Assembly: GCA_029216955.1 (NCBI GenBank)
Contig: JANAVB010033216.1
Span: forward strand, 8,239,492-8,303,491
DNA from: Iris pallida
Lineage: Eukaryota; Streptophyta; Magnoliopsida; Asparagales; Iridaceae
Length of the DNA stretch: 64,000 bases
Direction: 5' to 3'
Part shown: in pieces, positions 33,109-46,032 of the stretch
Layout: every line of letters begins with the position of its first letter
Position numbering within the stretch: the first letter of the stretch is position 1
The notes under the pieces: model-generated
What the model was told of the DNA's origin: nothing
Database searches by the model: none
The model's input: only the letters and a program-made list of their open reading frames with translations
Made by a program: the position numbers and the translations under genes

Positions 33109-36100
33109 TGTCATGACCCGCACCCACTGTGAGGGTACGAGAACGTAACAACGCCCAGCCTACGCCGCAGTGTCGGCAGTAGAACGATGTTCTAGGTCAT
33201 GAACTATAACTAGCATAATATGAATACTCTCCATAAGGAGGCCAACACAGAGGTACAACCCAATCACAATCTAAGGTAGAATGTAGCACGATGAAATAGA
33301 TAAGAAATCCTCAACTGAGGTACAACAGAAAAGAGATACAAGTCTTATCATCTCTAAAAATATACAAACTCTGAATCAAGAACAACAACTAAACATAAAA
33401 GGAAAACAGTCTAAACTATCTATACTAAGCAAGATATCGTCCTCAGTAGCTGCCTGAACCTCCCCTGGGGTCCAGGTCGCGAGTGTCAACTAGGCAAACT
33501 CCAAGTAAGGGTGCAGGGTGCCTCATCATCCTCTGTAAAATTTTCAACAGGTCCAGTCAGGACGAGAGCGAGCACAAAATATCTCACGCAGTTCATATCA
33601 AGTTAGGAAATATAAGCATGCAATAGAGTAAGGTACATGAAACGCTAAAAGAAAGAAGTATATAAAAAACAGTAGAGATTTGATAACTGGAAATATCTAA
33701 ATATGATAAGTAAGAACTGTAAGCCTACTGTAATTTAGAGTACAATATGGTTATGTAAACGGGTTAGGTTGTACAATAAAATGGGACTCCTTTGTACGTG
33801 AGTGTACAATGGACATATACAATTTCTTATACAATAGGATTGATCACATAACCACTTCTACTCTTCCTCCCCAATCAATACACAAGGATCCAATTCAGTT
33901 ATGTTACCTTATACAATGGCTTGTACAATAGTTTATACAATGGCTTGTACAATGGCTCAATGTGATAATGAGAGTACAATATGCACAATGAGTGTACAAT
34001 GATAAGGGTATTCAATAAATACAATATATAAGTGAAACACACATTACAATATGTATTTAGTGAATACAAGGAGATAACATCTCAGAAGAAGATCCGTATA
34101 GTACCAATCCGTGATAATGATCGTGTCAGCATCAAGTACAGTAATCTAGAGCAAGAATATAAATCCAGACAAGTATGAAATGGTCAGAGAATGTACTGCC
34201 TCGTATCTGAATGTCTGAAGTAAATGTACTGTCCGAGATGAGATACCTGACTCTTATTTAGAGCAACACAAGTCAAGATGTATACAGGAGATGATAAATG
34301 TAATCTACAATGCATCTGTATGATGTCTAGGTCAAACTAGACCAAAGTCAACTCTCGGTCAACTCTAGTCAACTAGACTGGTCAAACTAGGTCAAGCCTA
34401 AGCCAAACAAGTCTAACAAGTCTCACTAGGCCTAACCAAGCCTAGTCTGGCAATCACACACCAATCACAAGTCATATTAGACTATCAACACACAACATTG
34501 GTGTATCTATATCATACACATAGGCCCTATGCCCTATAGTCCACATCACACATATTTCACATATCATATACATAACAATATATATATCTAAAATATAATA
34601 CACCCATATATAATATATAGGATACCTATATATTCATCTCACATATATACACACATGTCCATAAATGTATCTAATATAATATAGTGCACTCATATATTTG
34701 TAGGATACATTAAAAATGTGAGTCTAACATGCACATATGTATATATATATATATATGTGTGTATACATATCCATAGGAAAAAAAGAGAATGAAAGTGCAT
34801 GTGTTCAAGTGTATGTGTGTGTGTGTCATGTGACATGAGAGTGTCACTTAAGGGTGTGAAACCTGTGTGTGTGTGTACATAAAAAGAGAAATCAACACTA
34901 GTTATGAGTTTACACTACATATGGCACAAAGCTAACCCATCTACATTACACATGTATTATACTTAACATGTATGGCTACAAGTATACATCTATATACATT
35001 AGAGTAGAGACTATTTAAGTTATAACTAACATGCATCTATACTTTACATAAATCTATATATATTATAGCAATCATTTAGAGAAGGGTTACATGGCATGGT
35101 GGTTGATATATAGTGGGGTGTCCTTGTGCAGAGGGTGAAGTTCATTCTCAGTTTAGTTCCACATTTACATATAAACTAAAGTGAGCTATCCCATAAACTG
35201 GTGTAACTAACCACATAAAATGAACCATGTTATCTGAAATCTGTCATTAAGCCAACATCCCATATGCATACAGCTCATACATTGGTTCTATGTCTACATA
35301 TGAAATCTGATATTGCATTTATAATATTTATACATTATGCATTCATATCTATCATTACATATATACCTTGTATTTATATCTAGCATTCATTATATACTTT
35401 CATGCATGCATTGTATATCATTCTTTCATTCATACATTTATGCATTGCTTACATATATTACATTAATTGCATTCCTACATGCTTGCATTCAACCATATAT
35501 ATACATTAATGTAAAGAGAATATATATCATATATATATCATTTCATTCATCTAACATATCATGCATTACATACTCTATATTCATTTAATATCCATACTAC
35601 ATAGGCTCATAGGTTACACAAAATGCATATATCGTATAGTCACTCTTTTACTTAAAATCAATACTATACCAATTGGGCATTCACTAAATTCTAGGATTAA
35701 AGTATGTTATAGATCTATGTGTTAGCTTTCCGAAACTTCAAACGGATAGCGTTTTCGTTTCCGGAAACTCCCGAAATCACGAAAACACCGAGAACGCGTT
35801 TGTCTTTCGTATAGCTGACACTCAAATAATTCTCTAGAAAGTTACAGAAAGAATTACGCCTAATAATACATGTTTTTGGAAAGCTAACTTCAATACGCTT
35901 CTTTTAAAAAAAACAGAAGATTAAACCGAGTTTTGAGCTAGAAGTTATGATATTTCTAATTTAGGGCTGAAATTAAAAACATGGATAAAAATCATGACGG
36001 ATTTGGGTAGTTTGAGACAAAAGAACACAAGTATATAACATAATATATCAAGAACTCACTCTCTACACTAATATATATATATATATATATATATGAGACA

Positions 36101-37226
36101 CTATAGAACACATCTCCAATACAAAAATATGGGATTAAACATGTAATAATTCATTCATACATAACAACAACACATAGTGTGTCCAAATTTAGGATTTTTC
36201 CACATGGACACAACCACAACACAAAGGACACTCCTATGACCTCCAAATAGACACAAAATGGACACAAATGGAGGTACATCCATGGGGGGTCATTCCTATG
36301 GGTTCAAAATAGACCTATATGCATGAGGAAAAGAAAAGGAGAAGGGATTTATACCTCCCGGTAGATCGAATCGAAGAAAAGCCTTCCCGGAGCGACACCG
36401 ACACGTAGAGATTCCAAAAGGACACGAACGAGCTCCGAATCCTCCCAAACTTGGGTAGCTTCCTCCTTGGCTAGAATGGAGAAGGAAAGAAGAAGATTTG
36501 GTGGCAAAATGGAAAGATTTGGTGGAGAAATTGCTAGGGATTGCTCTCTAGAAATTTGGGGAAGAACGAGAGAGAGTGTGGATAAGAATAATGAAATGAA
36601 CTTGAGCCTATCCTCTCCCAAAGTGGCTGGCCATATGGGACTATTTGTCCTATTATGGTAAGGTCCAAAATGCCCCCACTAACCTATTCTATGAGTATTA
36701 GGAAAGGGCTAATTGGTTGGGGCTAAATTAGTTATTCTAAAGTCTCTAATCACACTAACCTTATCCATAATAATTATTCTAACCTCTAACTAAATATTTC
36801 TATCATATGGACTAAATTTAATATCATGTGGGCTATGCCTAACTAGTATGTGGGTCCCACTAGAGTCAAACTACCCCCGGGTTCCCGTTTCAAGTCGGAT
36901 TGAGTTGAAATTCGAACCCGACTCAAATAACCCCAAAACAATATCATAAATAATAAAATGATATCAAAATAATTCAAAGTGGTCAAATGCAAAAGTATCC
37001 TTAGGCCAAAAATGACATTAAAATATCATAATCACATGGTTAGGCTCTAGGTCAAACAGTCTCTAGGGTTTCACTAGCAAAACGTCAAAACCACAAGTCA
37101 TGAATTTAAATAGTTTAAAATAATTTAAAAATCACTAAAAATCATAATATAAAATAAATATCATTAAATAATAATTATAATTATAAAATTTCAAAATTAC
37201 CCTCATCTGAAAAACTGGGTGTTAAA
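33109..37226 (-). repeat. LardF 3' LTR
   Basis: In sense from TTTAACACCCAG (37226) to GGGTGCGGGTCATGACA (33109), 4.1 kb. Features on the plus strand: TACAATG repeats at 33760-34015, a GTCAA-rich block at 34335-34440, CATTCATA/TGCAT-rich segments at 35280-35560 and a (TA)n at 36070-36092. A moderately GC-rich part at 36330-36620 keeps an open frame of about 90 codons on the sense strand. That frame is also open in the other LTR and is probably leader RNA rather than protein. Confidence 0.85.
33760..34015. repeat. TACAATG short-repeat cluster, LardF 3' LTR
   Basis: About 14 copies of (T/G)TACAAT(G/A), several as TTGTACAATGGC. The other LTR (39545-39735) has fewer copies: it lacks a stretch TTTATACAATGGCTTGTACAA and the segment GGGACTCCTTTGTACGTGAG. 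Confidence 0.7.
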
Positions 37227-37262
37227 ATCCTACCCACCTTATAAAAATTTCGTCCTCGAAAT
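37227..37262 (-). promoter_or_regulatory. LardF polypurine tract and pol-tail relic
   Basis: In sense TTTCGAGGACGAAATTTTTA, then TAAGGTGGGTAGGAT. It is nearly the consensus of the 3' end of plant Tekay/Del-type elements, so the parent encoded pol. Confidence 0.7.
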
Positions 37263-38861
37263 TAAGATGATCGCACCCTTTTCTAGGCCGAACATAGACA
37301 AGGGTCAATCACTAGTCAATTTTCTCAACATCCTAGTACTTGGTCATCAGCTGGTCAACTTCTTAGGACTTTTACCTATGCTAGCTACCTAGTGTTGGCA
37401 ACTAAGGATTAGCAAAGAAAACTCTATAATAGACTAGCTCTTAACTTCTAAATCCTATCAAGTCACCCATAACTAATTACCCACAAGCTAAGCACACCAA
37501 TCCCAAATACCACATATATATATATGCTCAAGAACAACAACCCATCACATATATCCTAAGTATATCATCTATATATATAGACCTCTTAGTCCTAGGTGAA
37601 ACTACAACTATGCTCAATGGCAGGCTCTGGTTACTGGGTGCCTTACTGGAAGGGTAAAGAAAAACAATAAATAATCATCAAGGTTGTATGGCATACTAAC
37701 ATCCTATACGTAACTGGTTGGTATCATAATAACAGGGAATTATCTGCAATGGGTTACTATTCTAGCACCAATGCTAACTATCACCTCTAGGGTACAGACA
37801 CTCTACAAGTCACCATATCTATATACTATGAAGGAACTACCTATGAACAAGCTCTACAATCTAAATATCCCTACTCCTAAGTCATTTATAACAACAAAAA
37901 GGGTATGATGTTTTAAACCTTCTCAAGATACAATCTGCTAATCATATGCGTCTGTCCAAAATCATGTTGTCCAGAGTCTTCATCATGCTAGTGAGCAAGG
38001 CTACGATAATCACAGAGTCCTTGACTAAGGTACGTACCTCTAGGTTCATGGTATTTAAAATTTTCGTATAGTTGCATGCGACGGCGAAAACCTTAAATTC
38101 CCATACCCAAGAAATATATCTGAAATCTGACTACATGTCCTCACTATGCCAACTAACATGACTATCGAGGATTCTAGACCCCATGATTTAGGCGACCTAG
38201 CCCATATGATTTTCTCAGAAGAAAAAAAAACAAACACAACAAAAGAGTAACATGACAAAATTAATCAATCAACAAGGAACAGATGGAATCGGATTTCAAG
38301 GTAATTATAAAAGACAATTACGGGAATAGAATTGAGAAAAACGGAACTTGCTGCAAGATCTCCAACGGTCTGTGCATCCTCGACTGGCCTGACGATAGCT
38401 CGCCCTGCTGGTTTTCCCTGGTCTGCTACTGATGCTGCATGAATCACCGCTGCTGAGAGAAATCGAAAATAACGGGAGAAAATCTCTGTACAGATAGAGG
38501 TGCACCTCTAATATAGCAGATACGCCAACCTGAGTCGGCACAACAGGAGCTGCGGTCTCGAGGCCCTGATGAACAGGACGAGAGGTGGCCAGCCTCTCGA
38601 TAGTATCCCCCGAACCGAAGTGATGAGATCCTGTCTTCATAACCATCATGAAAACAGATCAAAACAAGGAGCAATTTCTGAGAATAAAGCAAAAATTCAA
38701 AGGAGGACAGTTTATATTCAAGGGAAGTCAATAAGCAACAATTTTAGACAAAGGAATCTGATTAAGAGTTTTTCCTAATGTGATTGAGTACCTCTAAAAA
38801 TAATCCTAATCCTGCTGCAGGCTGTAGTGATACTCTAGTTCGAATACCACTACATAAACTC

Positions 38862-38879
38862 GACCTGCATGGGCCACCA
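38862..38879 (-). promoter_or_regulatory. Candidate primer-site motif of LardF
   Basis: In sense TGGTGGCCCATGCAGGTC, starting 9 nt after the LTR end. It is identical over 18 bases to the GagB motif although the two LTRs are different sequences. Confidence 0.45.
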
Positions 38880-38888
38880 CTAAAAATG

Positions 38889-40472
38889 TGTCACGACCCG
38901 CACCCACTGTGAGGATACGAGAACGTAACAACGCCCAGCCTACGCCGCAGTATCGGCGGTAGAACACTATTCTAGGTCATGAACTATAACTAGCATAATA
39001 TGAATACTCTCCATAAGGAGGCCAACACAGAGATACAACCCAATTACAATCTAAGGTAGAATGTACCACGATGAAATAGATAAGAAATCCTCAACTGAGG
39101 TACAACAGAAAAGAGATACAAGTCTTATCATCTCTAAAAATATACAAACTCTAAATCAAGAACAACAACTAAACATAAAAGGAAAACAGTCTAAACTATC
39201 TATACTAAGCAAGGTATCGTCCTCAGTAGCTGCCTGAACCTCCCCTGGGGTCCAGGTCGCGAGTGTCAACTAGGCAAACTTCAAGTAAGGGTGCAGGGTG
39301 CCTCATCATCCTCTGTAAAATTTTCAACAGGTCCAGTCAGGACGGGAGCGAGCACAAAACATCTCACGCAGTTCATATCATGTTAGAAAATATAAATCAT
39401 GCAATAGAGTAAGGTACATGAAACGCTAAAAGAAAGAAGTATATGAAAAACAATAGAGATTTGATAACTGGAAATATCTAAATATGATAAGTAAGAACTG
39501 TAAGCCTACTGTGATTTAGAATACAATATGGTTATGTAAACGGGTTAGGTTGTACAATAAAATGGACATATACAATTTCTTATACAATAGGATTGATCAC
39601 ATAACCACTTCTACTCTACCTCCCCAATCAATACACAAAGATCCAATTCAGTTACGTTACCTTATACAATGGCTTGTACAATGGCTCAATGTGATAATGA
39701 GAGTACAATATGTACAATGAGTGTACAATGATAAGGGTATTCAATAAATATAATATGTAAGTGAAACGCATATCACAATATGTATTTAGTGAATATAAGA
39801 AGATAACATCTCAGAAAAAGATCCGTATACTACCAATCCGTGATAATGATCGTGTCAGCATCAAGTACAGTAATCTAGAGCAAGAATATAAATCCAAACA
39901 AGTATGAAACGATCAGAGAATGTACTCGCCTCATATCTGAATGTCTGAAGTAAATGTACTGTCCGAGATGAGATACCTGACTCCTATTTAGAGCAACACA
40001 AGTCAAGATGTATACAGGAGATGATAAATGTAATCTACAATGCATCTGCATGCTGTCTAGGTCAAACTAGACCAAAGTCAACTCTCGGTCAACTCTAGTC
40101 AACTAGACTGGTCAAACTAGGTCAAGCCTAAGCCAAACAAGTCTAACAAGTCTCACTAGGCCTAACCAAGCCTAGTCTAGCAATCACACACCAATCACAA
40201 GTCATATTAGACTATCAACACACAACATTGGTGTATTTATATCATACACATAGGCCCTATGCCCTATAGTCCACATCACACATATTTACATATCATATAC
40301 ATAACAATATATATATATATATCTAAAATATAATACACCCACATATTATAATATATAGGATACCTATATATTCATCTCACATATATACACACATGTCCAT
40401 AAATGTATCTAATATAATATAGTGCACTCATATATTTGTAGGATACATTAAAAATGTGAGTCAAACATGCAC

Positions 40473-40534
<62 letters not shown>

Positions 40535-40564
40535 AAAAAGAAAAAAAAAATATATATATATATA

Positions 40565-40598
<34 letters not shown>

Positions 40599-43044
40599 AC
40601 ACATATCCATAGGAAAAAAGGAGAATGAAAGTGCATGTGTTCAAGTGTATGTGTGTGTGTGTCATGTGACATGAGAGTGTCACTTAAGGGTGTGAAACCT
40701 GTGTGTGTGTGTACATGAAAAGAGAAATCAACACTAGTTATGAGTTTACACTACACATGGCACAAAGCTAACCCATCTACATTACACATGTATTATACTT
40801 AACATGCATGGCTACAAGTATACATCTATATACATTAGAGTAGAGACTATTTAAGTTATAAATAAATGCATCTATACTTTACATAGATCTATATATATTA
40901 TAGCAAACATTTAGAGAAGGGTTACATGGCATGGTGGTTGATATAGAGTGGGGTGTCCTTGTGCAGAGGGTGAAGTTCATTCTCAGTTTAGTTCCACATT
41001 TACATACAAAATAAAGTGAGCTATCCCATAAACTGGTGTAACTAACCACATAAAATGAACCATGTTATCTGAAATCTGCCATTAAGCCAACATCCCATAT
41101 GTATACAGCTCATGCATTGGTTCTATGTCTACATATGAAATCTGATATTGCATTTACAATATTTATACATTATGCATTCATATCTATCACTACATATATA
41201 CCTTGCATTTATATTTAGCATTCATTATATACTTTCATGCATGCATTGTATATCATTCTTTCATTCATGCATTTATGCATTGCTTACATATATTACATGC
41301 TTGCATTCCTACATGCTTGCATTCAACCATATATATACATCAATGTAAAGAGGATATATATCATATATATATCATTTCATTTATCTAACATATCATGCAT
41401 TATATACTCTATATTCATTTAATATCCATACTACATAGGCTCATAGGTTACACAAAATGCATATATCGTATAGTCACTCTTTTACTTAAAATCAATACTG
41501 TACCAATTGGGCATTCACTAAATTCTAGGATTAAAGTATGTTATAGATCTATGTGTTAGCTTTCTGAAACTTCAAACGGATCGCGTTTCGTTTCCGAAAA
41601 CTCCCGGAATCGCGAAAACACCGAGAACGCGTTTGTCTTTTGTACAGCTGACACTCAAATAATTCTCCAGAAAGTTACAGAAAGAATTAGGCCTAATAAT
41701 ACATGTTTTGGAAAGCTAACTTCAATACGCTTCTTTTAAAAAAAATGGAAGATTAAACCCAGCTTTGAGCTAGAAGTTATGACATTTCTAAGTTAGGGCT
41801 GAAATTAAAAACGTGGATAAAAATCATGACGGATTTGGGTAGTTTGAGACAAAAGAACATAAGTATATAACATAATATATCAAGAACTCACTCTCTACAC
41901 TAATATATATATATGAGACACTATAGAACACATCTCCAATACAAAAATATGAGATTAAACATGTAATAATTCATTCATACATAACAACAACACATAGTTT
42001 GTCCAAATTTGGGATTTTCCCACATGGACACAACCACAACACAAAGGACACTCCTATGACCTCCAAATAGACACGAAATGGACACAAATGGAGATACAAC
42101 CATACGGGTCATTCCTATGGGTTCAAAATAGACCTATATGCATGAGGAAAAGAAAAGGAGAAGGAATTTATACTTCCCGGTAGATCGAATCGAAGAAAAG
42201 CCTTCCCGGAGCGACACCGACACGTAGAGATTCCAAAAGGACACGAACGAGCTCCGAATCCTCCCAAACTTGGGTAGATTTCCTCCTTGGCTAGAATGAA
42301 GAAGGAAAGAAGAAGATTTGATGGCAAAATAGAAAGATTTGGTGGAGAAATTGCTAGGATTGCTCTCTAGAAATTTGGGGAAGAACGAGAGAGAGTGTGG
42401 ATGAGAATAATGAAATGAACTTGAGCCTATCCTCTCCCAAAGTGGCTGTCCATATGGGGCTATTTGTCCTATTATGGTAAGGTCCAAAATGCCCCCACTA
42501 ACCTATTCTATGAGTATTAGGAAAGGGCTAATTGGTTGGGGCTAAATTATTCATTCTAAAGTCTCTAATCACACTAACCTTATCCATAATAATTAGTCTA
42601 ACCTCTAACTAAAATATTTCTATCATGTGGACTAAATTTAATATCATGTGGGCTATGCCTAACTAGTGTGTGGGTTCCACTAGAGTCAAATTACCCCCGG
42701 GTCCCCGTTTCAAGTCGGATTGAGTTAAAATTCGAACCCGACTCAAATAACCCCAAAACAATATCATAAATAATAAAATGATATCAAAATAATTCAAAGT
42801 GGTCAAATACAAAAATATCCTTAGGCCAAAATGACATTAAAATATCATAATCACATGGTTAGGCTCTAGGTCAAACAGTCTTTAGGGTTTCACTAGCAAA
42901 ACGTCAAAACCACAAGTCATAAATTTAAATAGTTTAAAATAATTTAAAAATCACTAAAATCATAATATAAAATAAATATCATTAAATAATAATTATAATT
43001 ATAAAATTTCAAAATTACCCTCATCTGGAAAACTGGGTGTTACA
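38889..43044 (-). repeat. LardF 5' LTR
   Basis: 4156 bp; in sense from TGTAACACCCAG to GGGTGCGGGTCGTGACA. It contains a TA/GT microsatellite block at 40477-40600, which is longer than in the other LTR, where TATATATGTGTG is short. The leader-like part lies at 42140-42480. Confidence 0.85.
40477..40600. repeat. Compound (TA)n-(GT)n microsatellite
   Basis: TA tract with a central A-rich interruption (40530-40550) running into (TG)n, within the LardF 5' LTR. It is the source of Tyr-Ile frames. The 3' LTR has only about 20 bp at the same place (34735-34765). Confidence 0.9.
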
Positions 43045-43049
43045 ACGCT

Positions 43050-45417
43050 GCAGATGGTAAGCTGTACAGAGTCGACTCGGGCACTTCTGTGCCAGAAATG
43101 GGTCGACTCTCAAAGTCCTTGTCCCGCTTGGGCACATCTACTGCGTTTCTAACCAAGTCTGGCCGGGCAACTGCGATGTTGAGTCCATGTGTCCACCTGG
43201 GTGATACGCATGAAGTGGACTCAAGTTGCTATAAATGCTGTTCCTCTACCAATGATCTGGGCGTATCTCATTCACATGAACCAGATCAGGGGGTACAACA
43301 TTCACATGACCACCCTGGTGCTTAGCCTTGCCATGCGCCTGATGGGGGTGTTAAAGTAAAACTCCCCCAACATGATTTGTGTAATGTGATCAGTCACAAA
43401 CGTAGATCATGAGAGCCGACCAATAAGCACCATGTGTCCCTCGCAGGGCACACCTGTGCCATGGTCACCATCTAATGTTGTTTTTACAAAACAACGGCTC
43501 CACCATAGAGGCAGTCCGTATTTTAGCGACTACAATCTACGACACCTATCCGACGTTGTCTCGGAAAGAAAGTGCCAATTGAAGATGAAGTGGAGCCCAA
43601 GATCGCTTCCTATCATGTTGTCTCCAATTTCCACTCATCCATGAGAAAGACAACCACCAACTCCTCAGCCTTTGCATCCAAGACTCAGTTGAGGAAGAGT
43701 AAAATAGTGGTCCCATCCACAGGGGTGTATGAGCGCACCCGAGCAAGGATCAAGGCCCTGGCAGAAGACACAGCCGGGGGTAGTCAAGCCTCTGACAACC
43801 CTTCCCTCGAAGACGAAGAAGCGCTTCGATAAACTGACCTCGACGTAGCTGGGGGTAGCCAACACGAGGCCTCAGAAGAAGAAGCCCCTCTATAGGAAAG
43901 TGAGGTTGAGAGCGAAGCCTCGACCGATCCATCTACTTCCACCCATGTCATGACAGCTTACATGGCAGGGGGTGGTGATGAAGGAGAATCAGACGCTCCA
44001 GTACTGGACATCGTGCAGCGCATAAACACCCTTGAGGGGAGTCTCAAAACTCTCTCTGCCTCCATGCAGATCCTGACCCTGGTGGTGTTCGACATTCGAA
44101 CCACTCTGGCAAAGGCACCTGTCTCCACCAGCCCCGATCAAGGGGGCAACAGAGATTCAACTATACCCCCTCAACGGGTATCTTCAGGGGAGGAGCACCA
44201 CACTGCACCACGAGCATCAGCTCCTTCCAATATCCAACTTCAGGCAGTACCCGCCTTCACCCGCTCCTAGCTCGACAGAAGACTTGGCCGAGATGATCAG
44301 AGACCTGCGTGAACGCTTCGAGGCCCAAAACATGCTGGAAGAACGTCAGAAGTTGGGGCTTCCTCAAACCTACCCTCTTGAGTGGAACAAGGTGGTTTAT
44401 CCTCCCAAGTATAAACCACATACACTAACGCCATATAACGGGAAGGACTCTCCTCGTCGGTACTTGACCTACTTTCAGTCTCATATAGGGACATCTCCTA
44501 AAAGAAGATGCCTTGCTCACGAGCCTGTTTGTCGGGGCTCTGAAGGGGGTCGCCTATGACTGGTACTGCAGTCTCCCTGACAACTCCATATCATCTTTCG
44601 ATGATTTGATATGCCTCTTCCTCGATCGGTTCTATGATGGAGGTAGAGACATGACCATGTCGTCTCTAACATAAATGCGACGGACCGAGAAGGAGACTGT
44701 TCGAGAATTCATCGAGCGTTTCAGACAAGCATGCCTAAGGTTGCCTCCAGGCATGCCGGAATATGCACTCATCGACTCCTGCAGCATGAACAGGATCCCT
44801 GCGATCAAGCTCTGGCTCAACTCCTCTCCCCCGCTCGATTGGAGTTCATTGATCATTGTAGCCGAAGCTGCTGAGAAGAAGGCACGTAATGCTCGCCTTC
44901 TGGGGGTTAACTTTCCCACCTTTGACAACAAAGGGAAATGGCCTACGACCAGCAGTACCAGCCGCGAAGCAAAAAGGAAGCAGGCGTTGACTGTCAATGC
45001 ATCTAATAGCACACAAGGTCCTTCCCAGAGGCCTCCTACAGTACCACGACCAAAGATGGTCTACTCCTTCCACGATGAGGATACCTTATAGCTCTTCGAG
45101 ATGCTGAAGCAGGGCGACAAAATCAAATTGCCTGATCCCAAGCGTCCTGACGAAGTAGGCAGAGTCGGCGACCCAGGATATTGTCACTACCATCGGTTCA
45201 TTGGACATCAGACTAAAGACTGCTACATCCTCAAAGACTACATCCAGTGCATGATCAATGCGAACATTATCTCAGTCGATTACGAGGACAAGACAGTCTC
45301 GGCCAACATGGTATCGCTCCAGTTCGGCACTTATCGCCTACCACGACTCAAGATAGCGTCATCCCCATCCCAAAGGCGACAATGAAAGTAGTCAACCTTC
45401 CACCAACCCGCGACAAC
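43050..45417 (+). pseudogene. TatL gag
   Basis: Gag builds the particle. The left part (43050-43570) is the continuation of the extra N-terminal region. The segment 43572-44270 gives a hydrophilic region with VYERTRARIKALAED, then QRINTLEGSLKTLSASMQ, a short coiled-coil-like stretch. The capsid part (44284-45091) has MIRDLRERFEAQNMLEERQK, YDWYCSLPDNSISSFDDL and ETVREFIERFRQACLRLPPG. The knuckle-like YCHYHRFIGHQTKDCYILKD (45178-45237) is the CxxH...H...C form typical of this clade. Stops at 43829, 44270, 44672 and 45091, and shifts, break it. The frame runs into SoloI at 45418. Identity is clear from motif order; function is lost. Confidence 0.85.
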
Positions 45418-45967
45418 TGTGAGGACCCTAATTTTTAGGAATTATTTTTTATTTTATTTTATATTATTTCTAATTATTAGGTTATATTGTATATTTAATT
45501 AGGATTTTATATGTACTTTTTGTGTCTTTGGTTGTTGGAGCACATGACATGCCCATCTCTTAAAACGTCCTTTATGAGTTTTGTAGTAGACAGGATGACC
45601 TTGAGTTTGTTATATCATGTCCCATCCAATTTTGCTTTTCAAAATTCCTTTGACTTTGTGCAATTTTGGGCCAACTTAGGCCAATTTGAGCCATTGACGT
45701 AATTTTAAGCCAACTTCCAATTTGCTTTTGGGACTTGACATAGATCGAAACCGTATGACCCAATATATGATTTTGACCCATGTTGAGTCTACAATTCATA
45801 TGCCTAGGGTGCACCATCCAATCGAGTTTTTATGTGCTACTTATTTGCAAATGGCACACGAGACTCATTAAATTAATTTTTCGGGTCCAATTCGACTAGT
45901 AATGCTACTCGGACCCTAACCTAGTCAACCCTACTAGTTAGAGCCTAATTAGGAGTGCCAAAACCAA

Positions 45968-46030
<63 letters not shown>
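45968..46030. repeat. (TA)n microsatellite in SoloI
   Basis: About 62 bp of pure TA at the same relative place as in SoloA (7204-7323). Confidence 0.95.

Positions 46031-46032
<2 letters not shown>

Larger units (their letters stand above)
37227..38888 (-). other. LardF internal region
   Basis: Read in sense, it opens with the primer-like motif and then a Ser/Arg-rich stretch (38305-38731), open in two frames, with no gag signature. It continues AT-rich and ends with TTCGAGGACGAAATTTTTAT and AAGGTGGGTAGG next to the LTR. The block near 37940-37990 (KTLDNMILDRR-like in sense) may be a worn gag or pol relic, but I cannot confirm it. No CCHC knuckle is visible. Confidence 0.5.
33109..43044 (-). 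mobile_element. LardF: LARD-like gypsy element without gag or pol, minus strand
   Basis: LTRs 33109-37226 and 38889-43044, sense minus, are flanked by an exact ACGCT duplication (33104-33108 and 43045-43049). The interior is only 1.66 kb. It has the primer-site-like motif and a textbook chromovirus polypurine/pol-tail sequence, but no gag knuckle, protease, RT or integrase. The two LTRs are very similar along their length by eye, so this is among the most recent insertions in the window. It belongs to the long-LTR non-autonomous class (LARD). Confidence 0.9.

Noticed and set aside
36349..36621. 90-codon frame in the LardF LTR, also open in the other LTR (42134-42487)
   Set aside because: The frame is not preserved with the same start and end in the two LTRs, and the sequence looks like GC-richer leader RNA. 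No domain was recognised.
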